Source: Phymatolithon calcareum
Taxonomy: Eukaryota; Rhodophyta; Florideophyceae; Hapalidiales
Assembly: GCA_977006965.1 (NCBI GenBank)
Contig: OZ345382.1
Location: 620,001 to 684,000 of the forward strand
Reading direction: 5' to 3'
DNA: 64,000 nucleotides
Below are positions 1-10,738 of the stretch, piece after piece (position 1 is the stretch's first letter; every line of letters begins with the position of its first letter). The position numbers were made by a program, and so were the translations under genes. The notes below the pieces were generated by a model that saw only the letters and a list, made by a program, of their open reading frames with translations, was not told where the DNA came from and did no database searches.

Positions 1-2038
1 TAATTTAGGTTGAGTGCTCCGCGCTTCTTCGCTATTGAGCCGAACCTAGAGTATGAAGAGCTTTTTCGTTAGTCCGATCGACCACGGCATATGGCTTTGG
101 AAGCCCCACGCAACTTTGAAGAAGATTTGTCATTTGCTGTGCACGAGCGAGTCGGCATACCTTGTGATGAAGAGATAGGATTATTCAGTAGAAACTTAGA
201 TATGAAGCGTATGCATCGTGCAATTATAGCATCTGCTCTGGAAAAGTGGCCCACCAATTGTTGCAAAACAAAGCGATTTCCAATACTCAACCCTCGGCTT
301 CTGGGCTCCGGTGCATGCCTCACTGACTCTGACCATAGTCTCACAAGGCCGTGGAACCTGCCCAGGTCAAAAAAGCACACATCTTCCTTCTAGACGTCTA
401 TCGCACGCTCTCCAATACAGTGCTGTCGCGACAATGGGTGGAGCATACCTAGGGTTTTCGATGCAAAGACCATCAGGCCTGGCTATACGTCAATTAAGTC
501 GCAGGTCTCTTTCAATGGACGCGCTTTGTCATTGCAGTCAACACCTGCCCGTTGATCTAAGCGTGTCGGACAGCGTCGAAATCACTGGAAGGCATCCGTG
601 GACGGAATGTACACCGGAACTTACACCCCACGGCGGAAGCCTTGTGCCGAGCATCTTCCGTCCCGAGTTCGGTATCTTCTCGTTCGCGTTCGACGGACAC
701 GGAGATCGGGGGCGTCGATAGCCAATGGAAAACGACGATTTGATTGTTGATACTGTGTACGGCATTCGAATACTGGTGTGAGAGGGACAGACAGAAAGGT
801 ATTTCACTTTGCTGTAGTTATGTACGCACCGCGGCGGCACTTCATTTTCGCGGCGGAGATTGGCTCTGAATTGACATAGTCCTCACTGGTATGTCTTCTG
901 ATTTGATCGGAGGCGTGTTCGTGATTGGCAGAAGTATTCATATTGAAACGATCGTAGCCATTGAGGTTGCATGAAATATGTCTCTAGAGAGCTCGTCACA
1001 TAAGCTCTTCAATCAAATTTCCCATGTGTAGCGTGGTGTTCTTTTACATCAATATCATGCCCCGTTACTCCAAGGTGAGGCTCTGGGAGCTCTTAAAGTA
1101 AAATATCAAATATCCCTTTTCATCAATATCTGTGAAAGTATCAATATGAAAGGAAAGGATTACCAGGACGCATTACTTTAGCGATGAATGACTGTGTTTA
1201 CGCGAGTAAAGAGTACTTTTATGTGCCTCTGTGGACGCAAGAATCACTCAGTCCCACTCCGACAATTTGATGAAGCTAATAGATTCAACATGCTGAGGTT
1301 ATTTACTGGGAATGATAAACAGATACTCCTCATTATAGGGAGCTCATTGACTCCATATGGAGTTCCAATCAGAAACGCATTCTTCGATTAGAGCAAGAAT
1401 ACATTTTCTTGTCTTGACATATACTGGGCGTGCTTCCCCTAGATTCATTGCCGTGGTTGCGGCTCCATTAGCTTATTCAACGCACAATCTCTGTATCGTA
1501 ATAATTATCAGGAACAAAGTCGTCGAACTCCACAGGTATTTCGTGCTCCTCCGTAATGTGTTCATAAAGAATATAAAGAGACTCCGTCGATAACGGAACT
1601 TCTAATTCAATAGACCCCGTGCAGTCATCGACTGTACAAATATAGCTTACAACTGCCATCCTGCAGACACCTTGGCCCTGTCAGTTCTGCTCACTTCGAG
1701 CCCAATAGAAGGCAGTGTGTGTTAGGAAGTCGTTCGAAGTGGTTCTTATAGCCAGATTGTTGATTGTGCACTTACGAAGGCCAATTCTTGGTAGGGATGC
1801 TTGATTTCTTCTCCGATCTTGAAAAACGTGAGTTGCCGATGTTACGTTCTTCTGCGGTTTCCCCCATGAAAGTATTCTTATGTAGGGTGTCCACGTTTGG
1901 CATGGAGGTGCCAGGGCATGCTCATGCTGTCCCGTATCGTTTAAAAACCGATTCGAGGGCAGCGGAAAGCTGGCACCCCAAAAAAAATGAGATCAGGACA
2001 AAGAAAGAATGAGATTTAGGGCATTAGATTCACTACTA
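1..2038. other. Anonymous AT-rich region, no supported gene
   Basis: Short open frames occur on both strands, the longest about 100-136 codons, but I recognise no domain and see no conserved second copy in the window. One 60-codon minus-strand frame (1659 to 1477) is annotated separately because it has a zinc-ligand-like Cys/His pattern. Confidence 0.4.
1477..1659 (-). CDS. Small acidic ORF with C-x4-C / H-x4-H pattern (hypothetical)
   Basis: This 60-codon frame starts at an ATG and encodes a small, acidic, Tyr-rich protein. Cys8 and Cys13 (CTVDDC) are followed about 20 residues later by His34 and His39 (EHITEEH), which could bind one zinc ion. The Cys-to-His gap is longer than the 12 residues usual in a classical C2H2 finger, so this is not a standard match. 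It has no recognisable neighbours and no upstream signals. It may be a real exon, a relic or chance. Confidence 0.15.
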   Translation of the reverse strand: MAVVSYICTVDDCTGSIELEVPLSTESLYILYEHITEEHEIPVEFDDFVPDNYYDTEIVR

Positions 2039-2042
2039 TTAA

Positions 2043-2601
2043 CCCTCTCGTACTGCAAAAATTGCGGTTTATCGGAACACTGTAAAGTATATTTATTTAT
2101 TGTGAGTCTCCCGCGCATCGCAATGCTTTGGGGAGCATTTCTCGTCCTCTTAGCGGACAAGCGTCCGAGGCGAGAAGGTTTGAGGTGATTTGGTACACCC
2201 TGTGCGAAGCTACAAACAAATTGGCACTTTTAGTGTCTAAGTGGTGCATATTCGTCTAGATGATGTAGAGGGCTCGCATGTTCGGCTGCGGATCTCATTT
2301 CATGCTTGAAGTATCCTTCACAGCAATAACTGCACGTTTTTCTTTTCATTCTCCCCAACACACGACAGCGAAAAAAGTTTCAGGCAGTTGCATCCTCGAC
2401 TAGAACCTACATTTCCTGACCAAAAAACGAAACATTTCGGGCTGCCGTATATCATTGCCAGGATATTAATGATACTGGAGTAGTATGTTAGAACAGTGCT
2501 GAAGCTCGGCAACTGTAGTGAATACTTCGAAAAGTGGCTTCAATTAAGGGTGTGAAATTCAGTCCACATTCCTCCAGAAATGAATGTGCAGTACGAGAGG
2601 A
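2043..2601. mobile_element. Short piggyBac-type non-autonomous element
   Basis: The left end is preceded by TTAA (2039-2042) and begins CCCTCTCGTACTGC. The right end is the inverted GCAGTACGAGAGGA, followed by TTAC, which is best read as a decayed TTAA. TTAA target duplication and CCC-starting ends are hallmarks of piggyBac transposons. The interior is recognisably related to both ends of the larger element at 15952-18278, so this copy looks like an internal-deletion derivative mobilised by the same transposase. It has no coding capacity of its own. Confidence 0.75.
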
Positions 2602-2605
2602 TTAC

Positions 2606-3518
2606 ACTTTTTTTAATATAACGCATTTTTGCATCTTGGCAAAACTGATACTTTAACAAAGATGAGCACGTCTCTGTGACTGAACAATTATTTATTCCCT
2701 CTTCGGATTTAAACGAGTTTCCTGACTTCTTGAAGAGCTCATAGTGGAGTGGATGGGTTTGCGCTATTGATAACTTGAGGAGTCATAGCTCACATTACCA
2801 CCATTTTCTATTCTTTTGAGCGGTTTTTCTTAGCTTAGACAACGCTTCATTTGCATTTTATGAACCGAAACCAGCGAGAAGTTGCACTGTTTCTCTTCTG
2901 GAGGTTTTTTTGGATCCATCTATTTTAGCATTTTAGCAATCATCGTATAATCCCCATTGGCCACAATAACTCTGACAATATTTGCTATCTCCGCTTTACT
3001 GTCCCATCGCGCAGCCGTTCGGAGAGTACATGGAGTGCAGGTCATTCACGCTCAAGTCCATATTGACCTTGAATCCCCTCTACTTCGTCCTGTGAACCAA
3101 CCATCGGAATGCATGTTCGATCTATTTAGCGTCGTTCCAGATGACGAGCACTATGAGCAAGCTTTCGAGAGCGCTCCACTGTTCGGTCTCAATCGCTTCC
3201 GATCCTACTGTCCTACTGCCACTCTGCTGTTCACTGTTACCTAAGGGTCTCAGCGGAATACTTTCGGCTATAGAACATTTTTCAGCTGGAGTAAATATGC
3301 ACCTAATATATTCTGTGGCAGAAAAACCTGACTTCTGACCTGCGAAAAAACTAATAGTTAATTTTTACTCTTCGGACTGCGCGGGAATATGATTCTCGTC
3401 AGACTAGCCAGCGATCATACAAAATTGAAGTCAGATAAACCAATCATCGATGGGCAAGAATTCCTCAGTTCTTTTGTTGGCTCGGGTTGTCGCGAGGCTC
3501 ATTTGCTTTATGCATGGT
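2606..3518. other. Intergenic, nothing recognised
   Basis: AT-rich sequence with several short frames. The longest, at 2957-3244 on the plus strand, starts with TTG and shows no domain. Nothing here is supported as a gene. Confidence 0.35.
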
Positions 3519-3745
3519 CTTGTTTGTTTGTTTGTTTATTGCAGGATATTTGAGCAACACAATGTGTACATTACTCAACATCTAGGGGGCCTCTAAGATG
3601 TTCCTGGGCTGGATTCATTCTGAGTACTCGCGTAACTGCTTCCCGCGAGTACTGCGGCACACTACTACACGGCGACATGACAGGACTCGAACCGGCGACC
3701 TCAACATTAAACGACCGTCAAGTCACGAACTTAGGTACCATACTT
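3519..3745 (-). mobile_element. tRNA-derived SINE (full-length-like copy, reverse orientation)
   Basis: Read on the minus strand, this unit has a pol III A-box-like motif, TACCTAAGTTCG (3737-3726), and a perfect B box, GGTTCGAGTCC (3693-3683), 32 nt apart. These are followed by a unique body and an AATAAACAAACAAACA tail at the plus-strand left end. This is the architecture of a tRNA-derived SINE. A second copy at 56995-57191 shares the body and the CAAA tail. The partner LINE supplying the reverse transcriptase is not identified; the LINEs in this window end differently. I could not define a clean target duplication here. Confidence 0.75.
3683..3737 (-). promoter_or_regulatory. Internal pol III promoter (A and B boxes) of the SINE
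   Basis: The A-box-like motif at 3726-3737 matches about 10 of 12 consensus positions. The B box at 3683-3693 matches the GGTTCGANTCC consensus fully. Their spacing is within the normal tRNA range. Confidence 0.6.
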
Positions 3746-3879
3746 TTTCCAAGCTTATGGAATAGTCTGAAAACTTCTGCACTAACCAGAGCATGAGGTA
3801 CCGGGAGGAGTAGTACCCGAGCCGTGTGGGGTCGAAAAACTTAAAATATCAAAAATTATATTGAATTCACAGCGCTTGA

Positions 3880-4420
3880 ACACAGTGTAAGGAAGCGCAC
3901 AGTACAATCCGATTTGCACTCGTCTCAGAACCAGGCAAGACCAGGACCCTACCAAGTCTAAAAGACCAGTCAGTGTGCGTAACTAAAATGATAAGAAACA
4001 AAGGATCTCGGGCAAGGAGCAGATGAGAGGCCTCATTGAATATTTGAAAAAATGCACCTCTCCGTAAACTTGTAGAGTATCTACAAGAAGATAGTTGACC
4101 TTGGAGGGCAGGTACGTCAGCATTCAAAAAGCTTAAAAAGTGGCCCGCACATACAACATGGAGCTTCCAGGGACCATATAAATTCTCTAAAAGTGCAAAA
4201 CCTGGAGACAGCTGCATAAGCTATACAAGTAACTTCTTAAAACGTGATGCGAGCCTTGGAGAACAGGGAAGCGTATTGCAGCACGATACAAATGATTCTG
4301 GAGTATTGAGCTGAGCAATCTGGCCCTGATACGAAAGAAACTCTGCAGAAGAGCCAAAGTGACCCAGAGACCTGAAGACCGGGGACTATACCACGGGTGT
4401 AATCACATGACTTCAGAAGG
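3880..4420 (+). pseudogene. Old LINE ORF2 fragment (endonuclease-RT linker)
   Basis: Conceptual translation with stops and frameshifts gives stretches such as CTRLRTRQDQDPTKSKRP and LIRKKLCRRAKV. These align with the ORF2 linker of the LINE at 24773-30082 (CTRLKSRKDRDPNQYKRP and MALKRKKLYRKAR). DNA identity is clearly lower than between the two younger LINE copies. It is therefore an older or different subfamily copy, non-functional, lying just upstream of and in the same orientation as the young copy at 4738. Confidence 0.55.
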
Positions 4421-4737
4421 TTCGGACGAGAGCGAAGAGAGTTAGCTTAGCAGTCGAATGCGACGGAGGTGCCGATTGCTTTTCGTAACGGATGAGTAAT
4501 GTAATGATAAGCGTCTGTCTAAGTTTTTCTTTCCTTATCATGATTGATGCTCATGTACTGGCGTTGTGGGTTACTAGCTGGGCTTAGCTGGCTAATATCA
4601 TAACGAACCGTAGTTTTCGAAAGGGCTTCAGATTTAGCGAATTTTGTAACCTTTTTCGGTCCGCATTTGCGAATTTATTCTTCCCATTTCCTATTCTTGA
4701 AACATTATTTGCTGCGTGTAAATCAGAACAGTTAAAC

Positions 4738-6482
4738 TACCGACCGATTTCTTTGCTGAGCCACGCAAGGAAAATTATTGAGACAGCTATCGATATGAAG
4801 CTGCGCACAGTATACGCAAACCACTGGTATCAGCTTGGGTTCCAAAAGGGGAAGAGCACTGAACTGGCCATCCTAAGAGCTACTGAGCTACTAAAAGAGG
4901 ATCAGAGATGTGTAGCAGTATTGGACCTTAAGGCTGCCTACGACACAGTACCGAGAGTACACTTGGTGAACAGAATGAGACAAGTACTGCCCAAGGAGAT
5001 CTGCGCAATGGCAGAGGCGTTCTTGACACCATCCTGGGTAGCAACAATTGGTGATGCGAACAGGAACTGGTTTCTAGTGGACAGGGGGGTCCCACAAGGG
5101 TCCCCTCTCAGTCCAAGCCTCTACAACATCTTCATGGATGAATTCGCAGAACGAATGAGCCGGGCATCAATAACCTGGGCTGAAGTACCGGCTATCCTCT
5201 TCGCGGACGATGTTCTTCTCTCTGGGAAATCACCCGCGGCACTGCAAGGACTATTGGATATAGCTACCCAATGGGCACAAGAGCGAGAGATGACTTGGAA
5301 CACTAAACAAGGGAAAAGCCAAGTCCTCGAATCAGAGGAAACATTGGGCAAGACATTCAAGCTAGCGAACAAGGTGCTAGCACAAGTTCCGGAGGTCACG
5401 TACCTTGGAGTATCCCTAGACCCCGGAGGAGTTACAGATACGTTAATGATGCAACGACTAAAGAAATCAAGGACGGCCGTGTACGAGTTGCGTACACTGG
5501 GAGTGTTCAAGAAAGGGCTGAGTATACAGAAGTGTATTCAGATATACAAGGCACTAGTACAGCCACGCTGGGAGTACGCAATGCACTTAACGCCCTGGAC
5601 AGAAGACGTACAAAATTCCGTCAAGGAAGTAGAAGCAACATTCTTCAATCAAGTATTCGGGCCACTGGCCCGAGGAAGGACGGATAGGCTCCGTCTCCTG
5701 TGCCGGATCCAGGCGGCCGCACATCGACGAGAAATGTTGGCCTTCAAAATGCTGAGAAGGAACAACGCGAAAGAACGTATGTATTCAAAGGAAGTGCCAG
5801 AAAGAAGAAACAACGATGAATGGCAGTACACGAAGAAAGATATCGCCGCGATGGAGACCAGAGAGCCGTTCGGTGAAGCGGTAAAGCATATCCAAGCAAA
5901 CCAATCGTCACAAGCACTTCGATCGAAATTTCTGGAAATGGAAGGAGACCGCCTAGAATCGAAGCGGAAAAGAAAGATACCGTACGACAAAACAAGAGAA
6001 TTGCCAGCAATCCTCAAGTTCCCCAAGGTGAAGCACAGACAACTCGCACTGCAGTATGCCTGTGGCAGATTCCCACAGGTGTCAACAACAAGTATGACTG
6101 AAGAATTCGGCACCAGAGCCAGAGAGCATATGAAGACCCTTGAACGCACGCTAGCAGGGTACGAACTCGAAGGAGAAAAACGACTGGAAACAGAAAAGGC
6201 GCTAGATGAGCTCTTACTATTTAGCAAGACACTCATAGAACGCATGGAGAACGAAGAAGGCCTGTAATAATCCGCAGAATGCAGGGCAAAAAGTGGTCGA
6301 GTCCAAGCACCAACAATCCCGTAGAGGACTGAGATAGGACTACTTTGAGTCCTAAGTTTTCCCGTCTGCGATTCTAGTCGACGTTTTGTGAGCTACACAA
6401 AGGTAGGTAGCACCAGAAGAAGCCTTGCTCATATCTTCGGAAGTCTGTGGGGCTTTTAAATAAACTTGAAAGGGAAAAAAAA
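4738..6482 (+). mobile_element. 5'-truncated LINE (non-LTR retrotransposon), young copy
   Basis: Sequence from about 4738 to the A-rich end near 6482 is very similar (roughly 95% by eye) to 28350-30082. Similarity starts abruptly within the reverse-transcriptase domain, as expected for 5' truncation during target-primed reverse transcription. The 3' end shares the signal AATAAACTTGAAAGG and a short A run with the other copy. A clear target duplication was not found; AGTTAAAC and AGTTACAAC at the two edges are only suggestive. Confidence 0.8.
4753..6267 (+). CDS. LINE ORF2 C-terminal half: reverse transcriptase, intact frame
   Basis: About 504 codons are uninterrupted. The frame is open upstream without a true ATG at 4753 (TTG), because the 5' end is lost. 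RT motifs are all present: RPISLLS near the edge, motif A DLKAAYDTVPR, motif B GVPQGSPLSPSLYNIFMD, and catalytic motif C FADDV with the Asp pair at residues 152-153 of this frame. Thumb and C-terminal regions follow, ending KTLIERMENEEGL. The endonuclease domain and ORF1 are missing, so it cannot move alone. The undamaged active site contrasts with the full-length copy at 24773, where motif C is mutated. Recent insertion is the likely reason the frame survives. Confidence 0.8.
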   Translation: MLSHARKIIETAIDMKLRTVYANHWYQLGFQKGKSTELAILRATELLKEDQRCVAVLDLKAAYDTVPRVHLVNRMRQVLPKEICAMAEAFLTPSWVATIGDANRNWFLVDRGVPQGSPLSPSLYNIFMDEFAERMSRASITWAEVPAILFADDVLLSGKSPAALQGLLDIATQWAQEREMTWNTKQGKSQVLESEETLGKTFKLANKVLAQVPEVTYLGVSLDPGGVTDTLMMQRLKKSRTAVYELRTLGVFKKGLSIQKCIQIYKALVQPRWEYAMHLTPWTEDVQNSVKEVEATFFNQVFGPLARGRTDRLRLLCRIQAAAHRREMLAFKMLRRNNAKERMYSKEVPERRNNDEWQYTKKDIAAMETREPFGEAVKHIQANQSSQALRSKFLEMEGDRLESKRKRKIPYDKTRELPAILKFPKVKHRQLALQYACGRFPQVSTTSMTEEFGTRAREHMKTLERTLAGYELEGEKRLETEKALDELLLFSKTLIERMENEEGL

Positions 6483-7792
6483 GTTACAACCAGAAAGAGT
6501 GAAAATTTACTATTTTAATTTCTAGATTTCAATGTAAAACAAAGGACCTGAGTACAACGTGAGTTATGTGATGTTCGCCATGGTGTGAAAGCAAGCAGAT
6601 TTCCTGAAGAGATCATGGCGAAATATGTCTCTGAAGATACAGAAGTTTTCGAAACGGCCATTCACCGTTTTCTGCCGTGTTCGAATTTCTAATAGTCTGT
6701 AAGCATGCTCGGAATGAAATAATTCTCGTGGCTGTAGCTATAACGAACTCGCCGTAAATCAGGGCCTGTTCAAATTTTGACGAAATATTTTGACATCGGG
6801 ACAGCTGCCACACGCAGAAGGGCCATTTTTCAAACTAGAGTTCTCTCCATAGAAAACCCTGTCAAATATCACAGGCCGGCGCGATTGAGGTCAGACGGAT
6901 CAGGCTCTTGCACGGCGAAATCAGTACAATGATAACTTATCGAGCAGCTAGAAATAGATCCTCCATTCCGACCTGATGCCCAAGACACTTGAAATATTGG
7001 TCATCGAATATAAGAAACACATAAAAATTTCGGCACACAATAATATTTCCGTAACGGATTTTCCTCAACATTTCGCATGGAAGCACGTTGATGCTCATTT
7101 CCGTACGTTTTGAGAAATGATAACAAAAAGAACAGGTGCCTAGGCTGCGAGAGATGAGAATTCTGCGCTCCCACTCCAAACGACAGCACATACCGAGGGG
7201 GTCGATCTAAAAATGGCATTGAACCGACGTCTCAAGGCGTTTGAGCTCTGCTTGTAGGCTCATGACTACATAGCCTGTGTACTGAAGAACAAAGAGCCGG
7301 ACAGCTAGATCGCACGCATTTTCCTGCTCCGTGTCCTTTGCCTACTCATGTAGAAAGCGCTTCGTACCTGTCCCTATATACTTCAATTGCAATAACTATC
7401 TGTCATATCGAGATAACGTTTCAGATGGAGCTGCACGTAAATGAAAGCAATAATACTCATTATTTTGACACTATATTTCATATCAATTTTGATAAATTGT
7501 AATCAAGTCGATCACTCACGGTTGTAAGCAGGAGGATGCTGGAAACATCGTTTTCCAAGAGCAGGTCCAACGCAAAAGCCATATTCCAAACCAAATTGCC
7601 AAACATGGGGTGATAAAAAGGGATAGCTCGATGCGCAACTCTATAGCCGTCGAGACAACCTGACGCAGCTGGCTCAAAAAAACATTCATTTTCTACGCTC
7701 ACAGTATCGTGAAGTAGAATTACGTTTTCAGTCCCGTACGGCAGTACGTATAGTACAGTACAGTGAGGACCGTCGAGATCAGCGCCAGCAAC
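6483..7792. other. Intergenic; possible 5' flank of the Harbinger element
   Basis: AT-rich sequence without a recognisable gene. Short frames on the minus strand at 6.9-7.2 kb and 7.48-7.70 kb show no domain. The last 60 bases before the transposase start contain repeated GTAC/CAGTAC motifs. I could not identify the terminal inverted repeat of the Harbinger element here. Confidence 0.4.
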
Positions 7793-9163
7793 ATGGACGT
7801 CCTCGCGTCATCTTCATCTTCTGAAGAAGAGGAAGCGGTGCTCGGGGCCGTCCTGAGCGCCGTGGAGGCGGTGACGCAGAACGCACCGACTGTGCATGGT
7901 TGGGGCGGGAGTTTGAAGGGGAGACGAGCAAACCTTCATCGTGGCGATTGCTCGTGGTGGCGTGATTTACTGAGCGAGAACCCGATATACCGGCCTTGGC
8001 AATTTCGGCGGAGGTTTCGGGTGCATTTGAAGCTATTCCGACGTCTACTGCACGACCTCCCGCTTATTGAGCCGTTGCTATGTCAACGATTAGACGCGCT
8101 CGGTCGACCTGGTGCGACAAGTTGGCAGAAAATCCTGAACTCTCTCCGGCCTCTTGGCGACGGGGTGTCGTTCCAGGCGCTAGACTACCAGTGCCGCATG
8201 AGCGACGAGAGCCAAAGGCAGGCGTTCAAGGCGTTCGTGCGCGCCGTGCGCGCCTGCTATGGCACAGAGTTCCTGAACCGCGCGCCCACCCTCGCAGAGT
8301 TACGTGCGCTCGAAGCTTCGTTCGCGGCGAAGCTGTTCCCCGGGTGCGTCGGGTCGGTGGACTGCATGAACATCTCGTGGAAGAACTGCCCCAAAGCTTG
8401 GAAGGGGTGGTATCACAACCCTAAGAACGGGAAGTCGGCTACTGTGTCGGTGGAGGCGCTGTGCGACGCGAACTTGTACTGTTGGCACGTGTTTTGCGGG
8501 CGGCCAGGCACCAACAATGACATAACGGTGGCGGCGTCAAGCCCGTTTTTCATGGACATTTTGAGCGAGAGACGGCGTATGAAGCTACCCGAGGGATACG
8601 TCGTGGATGGCACGCGCCGCTACTGGTTCCTGTACTACCTCACCGTTGGTATTTACCCAGAGCGGTCCATTTTTGTCCGCCCGAATCACGCGCAGCTGAC
8701 GGTGAAGGAGAAGGTGATGACGAATGCGCAAGAAGGGCGTCGAAAAAACGTTGAGCGACTTTTCGGCGTGCTGCAGGGGCGGTTCCACATACTGCGCCAT
8801 GAGTTCCACCTTTGGAGCGACACAGAGCTGGTGGAAATCGTGCAGACGTGCGTCATTTTGCATAACATGCTCGTCTCCCTGCGCCTCAGTGGCGAGCTGG
8901 ATGATGGGCTGGACGACCACGGTGAGCTGCTCCACCCTGAAGAGGTCGTTGAAGAATTTTTCTACGCCGCCGGCGTCGGCGAGAGCGACGGTGACGACGA
9001 AGACGTCGTCGATAGCAACGGTGCTGGCGGGAGTACTGCGGAGGGATGGCTGCAGTACCTTTTTTCAGTAGATGAAGAGATTAGAGACCGTTCTGCCGAC
9101 AGAACCCGCCGCGAGACGCTGAAGGACCACATCTGGTCGAGGGCAGACGATGGTATGCTGTAG
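7793..9163 (+). CDS. PIF/Harbinger transposase (HARBI1-type DDE nuclease)
   Basis: The ATG at 7793 is preferred over an upstream in-frame GTG (7763), giving 456 residues. The N-terminus is Ser/Glu-rich. The nuclease core shows the HARBI1-family triad in order: Asp190 in GSVDCMNISWKNCP, Asp243 in GTNNDITV, and Glu321 in NVERLFGVLQGRF. The GRPGTNND block and the helix after the Glu are typical of the family. The C-terminus is acidic. The enzyme cuts and joins transposon ends in the nucleus, normally with a Myb/SANT partner encoded by the same element. That partner lies convergently at 11395-9202. The frame is uninterrupted and distinctly GC-richer than the surroundings, so this copy may be young or still functional. 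Confidence 0.9.
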   Translation: MDVLASSSSSEEEEAVLGAVLSAVEAVTQNAPTVHGWGGSLKGRRANLHRGDCSWWRDLLSENPIYRPWQFRRRFRVHLKLFRRLLHDLPLIEPLLCQRLDALGRPGATSWQKILNSLRPLGDGVSFQALDYQCRMSDESQRQAFKAFVRAVRACYGTEFLNRAPTLAELRALEASFAAKLFPGCVGSVDCMNISWKNCPKAWKGWYHNPKNGKSATVSVEALCDANLYCWHVFCGRPGTNNDITVAASSPFFMDILSERRRMKLPEGYVVDGTRRYWFLYYLTVGIYPERSIFVRPNHAQLTVKEKVMTNAQEGRRKNVERLFGVLQGRFHILRHEFHLWSDTELVEIVQTCVILHNMLVSLRLSGELDDGLDDHGELLHPEEVVEEFFYAAGVGESDGDDEDVVDSNGAGGSTAEGWLQYLFSVDEEIRDRSADRTRRETLKDHIWSRADDGML

Positions 9164-9201
9164 TGTGGAAGAGCTGCTAAAGCAACTTTTTTGTTTTATT
9201 G

Positions 9202-9777
9202 TTACTCATCATCGCACAGTAGACTACCGATAGCCACTCTCGTCGTCGGTGGGACGTTTTCCTTTGTCGAGGCGTCCCTGTCGTCACCGACCAACACTCC
9301 CGACCCGAGGAACTCCATCAATAGTTCCGTCTTCGTGTCCCCATCCGAGAGGGCATTAATGCAAATAAAACGAAGTTGCGCTTTCTTCAGAGCCGTCTTT
9401 CGTTTTGACCCCTCCATCAGGGCCGCGGTGATTTCCGAAAGACCCGCGCCTCCGCGCTCTTGCTTCTCTTTCAACTTCGCCTTCTTCACCCCCATCGGGC
9501 TGCGCTTCGCCGGGCTCATGGCGGGAATCGCGGCCGATTCCACGGCGACCGCACCTCCATCGTCGATCCGAGCCCCGCCGGTGGGTGCGTCCGGCAGAGG
9601 GGCCCCGTCGTCGCTTGTTGTGCTCGGCGTGCTCAGCGTGTCGGTAAGAGTTGGCGCGAACGACGCCGTACTCGTGCTGACGCCGGGCGCGTGCAGCGCG
9701 CACGACGCCGACGTGCCACCAATTGCGCTGGGGGCTGCGGGAAACTCGCCATATAATACGGACAGACAAAGTGTCAG
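9202..9777 (-). pseudogene. Harbinger accessory (Myb/SANT) protein, C-terminal part
   Basis: This open frame covers the 3' part of the accessory gene. It encodes a Pro/Ser/Thr/Ala-rich linker and then a basic, helix-prone segment (GVKKAKLKEKQ, then SKRKTALKKAQLRF). A Lys-rich helical segment at this place is common in accessory proteins of plant-type PIF elements. It ends 38 bases from the transposase stop on the opposite strand. The frame stays open to 9849, but composition changes from GC-rich to AT-rich near 9775, so the apparent N-terminus beyond that is probably intron or inserted DNA. CCCGCAG at that edge could be a splice acceptor. Confidence 0.6.
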
Positions 9778-10738
9778 CAGGCATGTTATCATAGACGACC
9801 TCCTACCCCTTTCTGTCCCCTGAACTGTGAATATCAAAATATAGTACAATAATCCGTTTCATATTAGATTGGATCATCCCCTCTCGTGGCATTTGTAGCA
9901 TATCATACAATTGGAGGGTTTGTAAGGACGTGGATCATGATGCTATCACATAACTTCGAAGAAGATGAGAAGAGTTGGGCCTTGTGATACAGATCTTGTG
10001 ATACGTGAATTATGAGCTTGACTGCGCAAAGATTCGTTCACATGACTCCGAGAGCCGCCTTTAGAGAGATTTGCAATATGTTATCCCTTGCCACACATTT
10101 ATCCTGCGGGATATACGCTATAGCGTATTTTCGGCGGCTGGATTTTACAAGTATTCGAGCTCAATCGGAACCATAAAAGAGATTGAGGATTAGCAGGCAC
10201 TTAATCTCACTATTGGGGAAGAAAAGAGTGGGAAATAATTACGAGGGACAGATATGCCCGTCCTTGAAAATTCTAAAAATCGCCGTTCCTGGCCTGTTTT
10301 TGCGTATCCCGCTGCGGGCATTTTGCATTTCTCCACCTGCTAATTTTATGAAACAAATTGTGTCAGAATCCTGGAAACATCATCTTTTCACATATGTAAA
10401 TGTGATTGGATGACTAGTAGTAGATTTGGCAGTGGAGAATTGTAAAGTTTGTAAAATTAGCTGGGCCGAGATAGCAGAATTATCCCGAGATAATATTTTT
10501 ATCCCGGGATAGTATTTTTATCACGGGATAAAATTTGATCCCCCAATGACATTTTTCTGTCACGGAAGCTGTCGCCTTTCAATGCGTTATAGTTTATGTA
10601 AATTAAAATTAAAAATCATGTTCCCGAAACCGTTTCGTTTGAAAAACACAGCATTTCATAAAAATTTATATTATGTGAGGCAGCTTTCATTCCGACTTAG
10701 TTATTGAAATGGAAAAAATGGAAGCAGGCTTTCTGCAT
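9778..10738. other. AT-rich block interrupting the Harbinger accessory gene
   Basis: About 960 bases of AT-rich DNA separate the two halves of the accessory gene. It could be a long intron or a nested insertion; no terminal repeats or target duplication were found. It contains the TATCCCGGGATA-type palindromic array at 10479-10537 and no supported gene. Confidence 0.4.
10479..10537. repeat. Palindromic ATCCCGGGAT tandem array
   Basis: Three imperfect iterations of a palindromic core (ATCCCGAGAT, ATCCCGGGAT, ATCACGGGAT) are separated by TA-rich spacers of about 12 bases. Function unknown. Confidence 0.6.

Noticed and set aside
3680-3740. A genuine tRNA gene
   Set aside because: A and B boxes are present but no cloverleaf with paired acceptor stem follows; the second copy and the CAAA tail show it is a SINE.
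5649-6245. 198-codon minus-strand frame over the LINE
   Set aside because: It is the antisense shadow of a well supported reverse transcriptase.
9784-9849. Signal-peptide-like N-terminus of the 9202-9849 minus frame
   Set aside because: The hydrophobic stretch is AT-rich read-through beyond the composition break and looks like intron or inserted DNA.
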